Source of the DNA: Alicyclobacillus sp. SO9
GTDB taxonomy: Bacteria > Bacillota > Bacilli > Alicyclobacillales > Alicyclobacillaceae
Direction: 5' to 3'
DNA: 64,000 nt
Assembly: GCF_016406125.1 (NCBI RefSeq)
Contig: NZ_CP066339.1
Coordinates: 4,030,001 to 4,094,000 of the forward strand
Made by a program: the position numbers and the translations under genes. Positions within the stretch are counted from its first letter, which is position 1. Every line of letters starts with the position of its first letter. Positions 35,907-41,896 of this stretch are shown in pieces. The notes beneath the pieces were generated by a model. It made no database searches, was not told the origin of the DNA, and saw nothing but the letters and a program-made list of their open reading frames with translations.

Positions 35907-37049
35907 GTGCCCATTGGTGAGAAAATTCGTACACTGAGGGTAAGCCGAGGGTTAACTCAGAAACAATTAGTAAAAGGTCTATATGAAAGGTCCTACATCA
36001 GCTTAATAGAACGAGGTAAAATAAAGCCAACTACTGAAGCTCTATCCCTAATTGCGTCTCGCTTAGGTGTCAGTATGGAAGAATTAGCCGCCCGAGACCA
36101 AGAGACTTTCGATCATTCACTACTTCTATACAAACAGGGGATTGAGACGCAAGACGTATCCAATCTCGAGAGGGCATGGAAAGGTTTTTTTCAATGCGGT
36201 TCATTGAATAACATGGTATCTTGCGTGAAAAAATGGGCCTCACTGGTATCAAACAGTGAAGTCCTAACTGCCCTGAAGACTACGTTAAGGCGTGCGCAGG
36301 GAACTGATATTAATACATATATAAAATGCGAGTTAAGAGTCCTCATGGGTAACTGCTATTTCAATATGAGTATGTTAAAAAATGCGGTATGGGAGTATGA
36401 GGACATTTTAAGTGATTATCCTCCGGAAAGTTTCCTATCAAGAATCCATGTAAACCTTGGCAGCGCCATGATGGAACTAGCGGACTATAATTCTGCTGTC
36501 ACCTCGTTTCAAAACGCATTAAAATATGATACGGAACCGCGCAGGGCTATGAGGGCTTATCTTGGCCTCGGAAGATGCTATCGATATCTTGCCCATTCCG
36601 ACAAAGCACTAGAGTATTTTAAACAAGTCAATTGTTGGGCAAAAGAGCATGATGAAGACCTATTTTATTTATCACACCACTCCATTGGAGTGGTGTTATT
36701 AGATCAAGGCAACGTCTCAGAAGGCATTTCATATTTAACAAAAGTGTGGAGTTACTACAAAATGAAACACCTCTCTCTTCACGAAGCAGAAGTTGTAGAG
36801 GAATTCATTAGAGCAGATACTTATTTTAAAGACTATACTCGCGCTCTGTCTTGGTGCGAATACGGTTTATTACTTTTAGGTGAACAAAACAAACATCTTA
36901 GCGGAAGGATACTACTTTGGAAGAGTCAGATATACAAAACCTTGGGGAACGATGAGACTGCAAAAAATCTAGAATCAGCAGCCAAAGTTGTGTTAAACGG
37001 TGATTTTCACACGCATCAAAAGTATCTAAATGCTTTTACGCTTATCTGA
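35907..37049 (+). CDS. RRNPP-type regulator: XRE HTH plus TPR repeats
   Basis: Residues 1-60 are an XRE helix-turn-helix (IGEKIRTLRVSRGLTQKQLV, YISLIERGKIKPTTEAL). The rest (about 85-375) consists of helical repeats, including clear TPRs such as SRIHVNLGSAMMELADYNSA and RAYLGLGRCYRYLAHSDKA. HTH followed by TPRs over about 380 residues is the layout of PlcR/NprR/Rgg-like regulators that bind exported and re-imported peptides. GTG at 35907 has AGGGGG 7 bases upstream; the earlier in-frame start at 35847 is rejected. It is divergent from a Phr-like peptide gene. Confidence 0.87.
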   Translation: MPIGEKIRTLRVSRGLTQKQLVKGLYERSYISLIERGKIKPTTEALSLIASRLGVSMEELAARDQETFDHSLLLYKQGIETQDVSNLERAWKGFFQCGSLNNMVSCVKKWASLVSNSEVLTALKTTLRRAQGTDINTYIKCELRVLMGNCYFNMSMLKNAVWEYEDILSDYPPESFLSRIHVNLGSAMMELADYNSAVTSFQNALKYDTEPRRAMRAYLGLGRCYRYLAHSDKALEYFKQVNCWAKEHDEDLFYLSHHSIGVVLLDQGNVSEGISYLTKVWSYYKMKHLSLHEAEVVEEFIRADTYFKDYTRALSWCEYGLLLLGEQNKHLSGRILLWKSQIYKTLGNDETAKNLESAAKVVLNGDFHTHQKYLNAFTLI

Positions 37050-37069
37050 GGGACGGGAACCTAAAGAAA

Positions 37070-37282
37070 TCAAAGACAGAAATTGTGTAAATTCACAATA
37101 ATGGAGTCCACAAAACGATTAATATCCAATCCAGAATTGCGATAAAACACAGAATGCAAAGTGAGTCCATTAGCCGAGAGGACGCCTGGATGGTTACACC
37201 CGATAAGGCAAGCGTTCGATACCGGATATCGCAAATGTGAGGACGATTTCCCGTGATTTGTAACAACGGCATCCCCATTCAT
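37070..37282 (-). CDS. Hypothetical small protein, 70 residues
   Basis: The ATG at 37282 follows GAGGG by 6 bases and lies 17 bases after the stop of a 39-codon membrane peptide on the same strand. The product (MNGDAVVTNHGKSSSHLRYP onward) is polar, with three Cys and several His. I recognise no family. An overlapping frame in another phase (37093-37278) is equally long, so coding is uncertain. Confidence 0.35.
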   Translation of the reverse strand: MNGDAVVTNHGKSSSHLRYPVSNACLIGCNHPGVLSANGLTLHSVFYRNSGLDINRFVDSIIVNLHNFCL

Positions 37283-37299
37283 TTATTACCCTCTTCGAA

Positions 37300-37419
37300 C
37301 TATTCTTTAAGCTTCTTTATAAACATATACAAAATCGATACTACACTAAAAACAAACAGACCAATGATTCCTGCAGTCACTGGAATTTTGTGAAACACCA
37401 ACCATGCAACAGTTGGCAT
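37300..37419 (-). CDS. Hypothetical 39-residue membrane peptide
   Basis: The frame from ATG 37419 encodes MPTVAWLVFHKIPVTAGIIG, a hydrophobic segment and the basic tail YMFIKKLKE: one transmembrane helix with a positive C terminus. A second frame starting nearby (ATG after GAGGAG, MYKFLMAVIIYMITY) overlaps it, which could indicate a frameshifted longer gene. Single-helix peptides of this kind include toxins and small regulators; the function is unknown. Confidence 0.4.
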   Translation of the reverse strand: MPTVAWLVFHKIPVTAGIIGLFVFSVVSILYMFIKKLKE

Positions 37420-37946
37420 ACGTTATCATATAAATAATTACTGCCATTAGAAATTTATACATAATTTATACTCCTCGTCATGCAGAGTTGCACCCTCTTC
37501 GGCCCAACAATCTTCCAATCATATACAACTTACAGCGAGAAATCTCCCACTGTCAAGGCAGGAAGCGGCCTGCGCATTTATCGGCACAATACTTGCAGCA
37601 AAGACTGAAAACCTTGCCGCTATGGGGATAGGAGAAGCCTTAGGCACGCTTACTGGACTAATGCGGTCAGGCAACATGTCGCTCCTGAACGACGAAAATG
37701 GAACAATGTGGATTGGATAGTCTTCGCCGCATACGATAAACATCGGTAGCTCACTAATTGCCAACATCATTGCCCTTATACGGAAATTAGTCCGCGGGTA
37801 TCTCATAGCGTTACCATTCCAATGTCATGAAAACCAGTACCATACTAGAGTAATATGCGACTTAAATATCATTCTTTCTTCGTGCTACCCCTCATGAAAT
37901 CAATGAATTTCTACATGTCAATTATTATGTAAATACTTAATTTGGG
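37420..37946. other. Intergenic stretch with no confident gene
   Basis: On the plus strand a frame without a start runs to TAG at 37718-37720 and reads EAACAFIGTILAAKTENLAA, then MGIGEALGTLTGLMRSGNMS. This looks protein-like and may be a gene fragment. The complementary frame (37519-37806) is probably its shadow. Nothing else is recognisable. Confidence 0.3.
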
Positions 37947-38237
37947 TTGCACCGGCTGTCACAACCTTTGTGCTGCTACGACCCGAATCTAATCTACAGA
38001 TACCAAGCGTATCGACAGCGACATGTACTTCTCCTCTGTCACTGGATTCGGGTTCTCATGGCAGAGCGAGATTTTACAGTGAAAGTGTTGTCTTATTCGT
38101 CGGATGTATCTAGGGCGACGATATCGGCTTTAAGAAGTGGTCATGTTAAGCGCCTGAACAGAGAAACATCTGAGCTGATAGCAGACGCTTTAGGTGTCCG
38201 GCTTAACATGATATGGCCTAATAAGCTTGATGAATAG
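37947..38237 (+). CDS. Small XRE-family HTH protein
   Basis: The C-terminal 65 residues form a Cro/CI-type helix-turn-helix: IRVLMAERDFTVKVLSYSSD, VSRATISALRSGHVKR, TSELIADALGVRLNMIWPN. The first 35 residues (Cys- and Tyr-rich) may not be translated; ATG 38058 is an alternative start but has no good ribosome site. It is typical of phage or island control genes. Its end overlaps the opposite-strand coiled-coil gene, so one of the two ends is probably decayed. Confidence 0.6.
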   Translation: MHRLSQPLCCYDPNLIYRYQAYRQRHVLLLCHWIRVLMAERDFTVKVLSYSSDVSRATISALRSGHVKRLNRETSELIADALGVRLNMIWPNKLDE

Positions 38238-38566
38238 TGTGTCCTTGAGAAGGTGAATATGCGAGGAAATAACAGGAACTGCGTATCAGCAGCCCTGAAT
38301 ATTGGAACGATGGTTTTATTAATGTTCATCTGCTTGAAGCAAATAGATGTCTTTTCGGCTTTGGCCAGCCGAGTACGCTGATGGTCCAGTCTTTGATTTA
38401 CAACTGCCAACTGACCTTCGACACGGTCTAAGCGTTCGTTTGCTTCTCTTCTGAAATCCTCCAACTTGTTGTCAATGGAATCAGTTTTAGCGCGTACATC
38501 TGCTACATTGCTGATGAGTTGCGCAAGCAAGTCTTCAATTCGGTCTAATTGACTCTTATCCGACAT
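38141..38566 (-). CDS. Coiled-coil protein, probably with a decayed C terminus
   Basis: From the ATG at 38566 the product begins MSDKSQLDRIEDLLAQLISN and continues as a charged heptad coil (DSIDNKLEDFRREANERLDR). After about residue 75 the sequence loses this character and overlaps the opposite XRE gene by 97 bases. Short coiled-coil proteins like this are common next to integrases. A frameshift or deletion in the second half is likely. Confidence 0.55.
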   Translation of the reverse strand: MSDKSQLDRIEDLLAQLISNVADVRAKTDSIDNKLEDFRREANERLDRVEGQLAVVNQRLDHQRTRLAKAEKTSICFKQMNINKTIVPIFRAADTQFLLFPRIFTFSRTHYSSSLLGHIMLSRTPKASAISSDVSLFRRLT

Positions 38567-38617
38567 GGTTTGTATCGCTCCCGCTCTTGTCACTCTGCTT
38601 CTGATTGTACAACAAAT

Positions 38618-38894
38618 TTAGTCATTTTCCTCATCCAAATATATCTTGGTCACTTTATCACGCTCGTGTCCCAGCAGGTCCGACAGGGTCTTGCGTGCTC
38701 CTGAGGCGGATGCCTTGATTGCGACATTCATCGTAACGCTCCCTTGCATACAGGTGGCTCAACCTGTGGAATGTAATGTGTGTTCTATTGCGAAGCGCTC
38801 CAATCGCTTTCAGATATGCAGCATCACGCCGTTCTGCCTGGCGATAATCCTCTTCGACTTTTGAACGATGATTGGCAATCCCTCGGAAAACCGC
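38618..38894 (-). pseudogene. Tyrosine recombinase (integrase) C-terminal remnant, frameshifted
   Basis: One frame encodes KVEEDYRQAERRDAAYLKAI and then HITFHRLSHLYARERYDECR. Shifting frame near 38720 continues with ASGARKTLSDLLGHERDKVTKIYLDEEND and a stop at 38618-38620. HRLSH, LLGH and the final Y are the catalytic block of phage-type integrases. The N-terminal domains are missing (TAA at 38895-38897). It lies about 250 bases from the tRNA-Leu att site, the normal place for the island's integrase. Confidence 0.75.
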
Positions 38895-39086
38895 TTACTG
38901 CTTCGGAGAATCCATTTATCCCCTTCAGAAAAAGGAGAGATCAAGATTTTGTATTACCCTTAAAACCCATTCTTGAAAGGCGAGCTAATAATCACCATCA
39001 TTTTCAATACCAAGGTGAATCTGACACTCAACTCTCCCTTCACCTCATGGAGCTCCCGAAGCATCCCATTTTAGCCCATAAAGAAA

Positions 39087-39114
39087 TATAGGCCGGACAG
39101 CTCCGGCCTATATC
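39087..39114 (-). terminator. tRNA-Leu terminator supplied by the island
   Basis: ATATAGGCCGGA and TCCGGCCTATAT form a perfect 12-bp stem with loop CAGC, followed on the minus strand by TTTCTTTAT. It lies 27 bases past the tRNA 3' end, on the island side of the att repeat. It therefore replaces the terminator displaced to 30284-30303. Confidence 0.8.
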
Positions 39115-39141
39115 ACATCTTGATATGGTAATGCAAATTGT

Positions 39142-39155
39142 TGGTGTCGGGAAGG
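39142..39155. repeat. att-type direct repeat at the tRNA-Leu 3' end
   Basis: TGGTGTCGGGAAGG is the complement of the last 14 bases of the tRNA (including CCA) and is repeated at 30320-30333. Flanking bases differ at both ends. Confidence 0.75.
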
Positions 39156-39226
39156 GGACTTGAACCCCTACGGATTTCTCCACACGCCCCTCAAACGTGC
39201 GCGTCTGCCGATTCCGCCACCCCGAC
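39142..39226 (-). tRNA. tRNA-Leu (anticodon GAG)
   Basis: On the minus strand the gene starts GTCGGGGTGGCGGAATCGGC and ends TTCCCGACACCA with encoded CCA. Acceptor GTCGGGG pairs with TCCCGAC. The anticodon stem CACGT/GCGTG holds the loop TTGAGGG, giving GAG. A variable arm (TGGAGAAATCCG type) and T arm AGGGG-TTCAAGT-CCCCT are present, as for a class II tRNA. The 3' 14 bases are the island attachment site. Confidence 0.95.
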
Positions 39227-39448
39227 ATGTTTGTTTGGTCAACGAGATTGATTATACGAAATCCAGGCTCTATGTGTCAACCTTTAAAAGCGATTTGTGG
39301 ACTGTATTTTATTCCTATTCGGACCTTTGTCATGTCTACCGTTTGCATCGCCACATGTGGCTGTAGCTCACATGTGATGCTAGCTGCCTACAGGGGCAAC
39401 AGCGCGGCCGCACCATGGACTGTGAACCCTGCGCCGTTGAACATACCC

Positions 39449-40096
39449 TTATTTTCCAAGTGTCTTGTCTTTTCCATAGATGCGGCCGTACAGGTGATAG
39501 TTATAAAACACTCTGTCTACAAAGTGGCGAGTCTCTCCAACAGGTATGTCTTGAATCGTTTGAAGTCGCCCGTTCCACTTCTTCTCTGAGAGCCAGTCGC
39601 CAACACGCTTTGGGCCCGCGTTATATGCGGCAATGGCAGCGACTTCGTTTCCATTGAATTGCTTTGTCAGATAGTGAATGTACCAAGCACCAAGGCGAAT
39701 GTTTTGAGTGGGGTTGGATAGTTTCTGTCTCGTAATTTTGCCAATAACAATACCGTTCGCGTTCACGTTTCTGTCAGCCTTCATTTTCTGCTCAATCCAG
39801 CCGGCAGTTCCAGGCATCAACTGCATCAATCCCACGGCACCGGCGTGGGACACGTCAGTTCTTTTAAACTTGCTTTCGACACGAATCACGCTTGCTACCA
39901 GCAACGGATCGACTTGTGCCTCAGTCGCTGCGTTCCGAATCTGTGACTGATAGTTGATGGGATACATCCATCGCCAAAACCTGTTGGACGAGATTAGGGT
40001 TACTACTGCAACAAGTAAAACAAAGCTGATTAGAACTCTGCGGTTGATGACGATGAGTCGTAGCTTTCTTTGGCCTTCATCTGGAGCTTTCGCCAT
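39449..40096 (-). CDS. Lytic transglycosylase (SLT domain) with N-terminal membrane anchor
   Basis: The 215-residue protein has a basic start, one transmembrane helix (about 20-40: VLISFVLLVAVVTLI) and a soluble lytic transglycosylase domain with the catalytic Glu in RVESKFK, then GLMQLMPGTAGW and AIAAYNAGPKRVG. It cleaves peptidoglycan outside the membrane. The start at 40096 (AGGTG 8 bases upstream) overlaps the end of coaE by 67 bases. The region 39227-39448 before the tRNA holds nothing I can name. Confidence 0.9.
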   Translation of the reverse strand: MAKAPDEGQRKLRLIVINRRVLISFVLLVAVVTLISSNRFWRWMYPINYQSQIRNAATEAQVDPLLVASVIRVESKFKRTDVSHAGAVGLMQLMPGTAGWIEQKMKADRNVNANGIVIGKITRQKLSNPTQNIRLGAWYIHYLTKQFNGNEVAAIAAYNAGPKRVGDWLSEKKWNGRLQTIQDIPVGETRHFVDRVFYNYHLYGRIYGKDKTLGK

Positions 40097-40668
40097 AGAC
40101 GCTGCACCTGCTCCTTTGTGTTTTCTAGACTGTTTGAGTTGTCAATCACGTAATCCGCAAAGGATTTTTTCCGGTCGATGGGAATCTGTGACGCTATACG
40201 CGCCATAGCATCCTCTTGAGAAATGCCGTCACGCGCCATTAAACGCTGTAACTGTGTCTGTTCATCCACATATACCAGGATGGACACATCCACTAAGTGC
40301 CGTGTGTCTCCTTCAAATAAGAGCGGAACGTCCCATACCACAGGCTCATCCGGATGCTTATGCGCAAACATTTCAGTCTCTTTCTTCATACCGTTTCTAA
40401 TCTTGGGATGGGTAATGGCGTTCAAGGATTCTCTCGCTGATTTATCATGAAACACAATACTGCCCAAGGCCTGTCTATTTAGCGTACCATCGGGGTTCAA
40501 AACGGCTGGACCGAACATTTCCACAATCTCGCGCAAACCGTCAGAACCCTTCTCGACCACGTTTCGAGCCCAAACGTCGGCATCAACCACATGGGCTCCC
40601 ACTTCTCTGAGCATCTTCGTTACTGTACTTTTCCCCGTTGCTATACTGCCTGTCAGTCCAACAATCAT
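40030..40668 (-). CDS. coaE: Dephospho-CoA kinase
   Basis: The 212-residue P-loop kinase starts MIVGLTGSIATGKSTVTKML. It has the CoaE motifs VVDADVWAR and a lid region with FADYVIDNSN. It catalyses the last step of coenzyme A synthesis. It is encoded downstream of mutM on the same strand, the order seen in Bacillus (polA, mutM, coaE). The length is normal. Confidence 0.95.
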   Translation of the reverse strand: MIVGLTGSIATGKSTVTKMLREVGAHVVDADVWARNVVEKGSDGLREIVEMFGPAVLNPDGTLNRQALGSIVFHDKSARESLNAITHPKIRNGMKKETEMFAHKHPDEPVVWDVPLLFEGDTRHLVDVSILVYVDEQTQLQRLMARDGISQEDAMARIASQIPIDRKKSFADYVIDNSNSLENTKEQVQRLWRKLQMKAKESYDSSSSTAEF

Positions 40669-40842
40669 GAGGTTGACACCTTCCCTCTCCAGCGGCCTTT
40701 GTACAGCCTGTTCTCGTACTTAGTCCAATCAATTTTGATTCATATACGTAAAATCCATACCCCGTGCGTAAGTATTATCATCGCGACATAAACCACGAGG
40801 GGGGCGGTTTTAATATATTTAGCTCCGACTCAAGGCTTGTGT

Positions 40843-41706
40843 TCAGGGCTTTGCAGCAATTGAACGTTTCTTGCGATCGCGTGGACGCGGCTGACACTGT
40901 GGACAATAGTGCGTCCCTCTTCCCGCGACGCGCGTTTTTTCAATGAGGGACCCACAGCGACGACAAGGCTGTCCGTCTCTTGCGTAGACTTCCAGTTGCA
41001 GTTGAAAGCCACCGTGACGTCCATAACCATTTACGTAGGTACGAATAGAAGAACCACCAGCCGCAATAGCCTTCTCCAACACAATTTGAATTTCCTTTAA
41101 CAACTTTTCAGCTTGCCGTTTTGTCACCTTCTCCGCAGTCCTTGCCGGGTGAATTTCAGCCGCAAACAATGCCTCGTCCACATAGATATTCCCCAATCCG
41201 GCAAGACATTCCTGGTTCAGTAACACAGCCTTAACCGGAGCTTTTCGCGTGTGCAGAATCTGGTAGAATACAGCCGGTGTGAGGGCCTCGTCAAAAGGTT
41301 CTGGACCAAGCAATGAAAGGCCTTTCGGTAACGGCCCTCCCTCGGAGACTAAGTCCATGGTACCGAATTGGCGAACATCGCGATAGCGAAGCTCGGAGCC
41401 GTCTGTAAAGTGAAAAATGACGTGAGTATGGGGCGCAATCTCCTCATTCCCCTCGACAAAGCGATACTGGCCTTCCATCCTTAGATGCGAGACGAGTTGA
41501 AAAGGCGGAACCTCAAATATTAGATACTTTCCGCGACGGGCAACAGCCTTGATGGTGCAGCCTGCCAATTCAGCCTGAAAGCGAAGCACATCGTCAGGTG
41601 TTCGAATGATTCGCGGTAATCCTACGTACACACTCTTAATGGTCTTGCCAACTACCAGACTCTCCAGACTTCTTTTCACATTTTCAACTTCAGGTAATTC
41701 GGGCAC
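40843..41706 (-). CDS. mutM: Formamidopyrimidine-DNA glycosylase
   Basis: The 287-residue enzyme begins MPELPEVENVKRSL with catalytic Pro2 and Glu3. It has the helix-two-turn-helix segment with LAGLGNIYVDEALF, and a C-terminal zinc finger CRRCGSLIEKTRVAGRGTHYCPQC truncated here to its Cys pairs (two CxxC). It removes 8-oxoguanine and related lesions. It lies after polA and before coaE; both work in repair or core metabolism and the order is conserved in Bacilli. Confidence 0.95.
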   Translation of the reverse strand: MPELPEVENVKRSLESLVVGKTIKSVYVGLPRIIRTPDDVLRFQAELAGCTIKAVARRGKYLIFEVPPFQLVSHLRMEGQYRFVEGNEEIAPHTHVIFHFTDGSELRYRDVRQFGTMDLVSEGGPLPKGLSLLGPEPFDEALTPAVFYQILHTRKAPVKAVLLNQECLAGLGNIYVDEALFAAEIHPARTAEKVTKRQAEKLLKEIQIVLEKAIAAGGSSIRTYVNGYGRHGGFQLQLEVYARDGQPCRRCGSLIEKTRVAGRGTHYCPQCQPRPRDRKKRSIAAKP

Positions 41707-41795
41707 ACAAGTTCCTCCGTTGTGTCACTGACACTGCAATTCATAGGCAATTTAAAGGGCTCAATCTAACGTCATCACCGTTTACACAGATATCT

Positions 41796-41896
41796 CGGAA
41801 GCTCTGCTCACTTGACCTCATAATATCAGCGAACCTCCGTTCACTTGGCTTCGTACCATACTACTCGCGAAGCTCCGTTCACTTGGCCTCGTACCA
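41796..41896 (-). repeat. Three imperfect copies of the polA 3' end
   Basis: A unit of about 30 bases occurs at 41867-41896 (containing the last polA codons and stop), 41829-41858 and 41796-41825. The shared core on the plus strand is GAAGCTCCGTTCACTTGGCC with 2-7 changes per copy. Spacing is 33 and 38 bases. The two outer copies lie in the polA-mutM gap and look like decaying tandem duplications. Confidence 0.65.

Larger units (their letters stand above)
30320..39155. mobile_element. Genomic island in tRNA-Leu(GAG), about 8.8 kb
   Basis: The region is bounded by 14-bp direct repeats of the tRNA-Leu 3' end. A decayed tyrosine integrase (38618-38894) lies next to the tRNA. Its content is typical accessory DNA: a ParB-like fragment, two IS110-family genes, an MccB-like enzyme, a small exported peptide gene, an HTH-TPR regulator and small unknown genes. 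The island also supplies a new terminator for the tRNA (39087-39114). With the integrase broken it is probably fixed in place. Confidence 0.75.

Noticed and set aside
37519-37806. Minus-strand 95-codon frame
   Set aside because: Its complement carries a more protein-like frame, and there is no ribosome site; treated as a shadow of a possible gene fragment.
38780-39091. Plus-strand 103-codon frame
   Set aside because: It lies antisense to the integrase remnant and ends in the tRNA terminator; no similarity or ribosome site.
39197-39589. Plus-strand frame of 130 codons starting inside the tRNA
   Set aside because: It begins in the tRNA-Leu gene, overlaps the lytic transglycosylase antisense and has no ribosome site.
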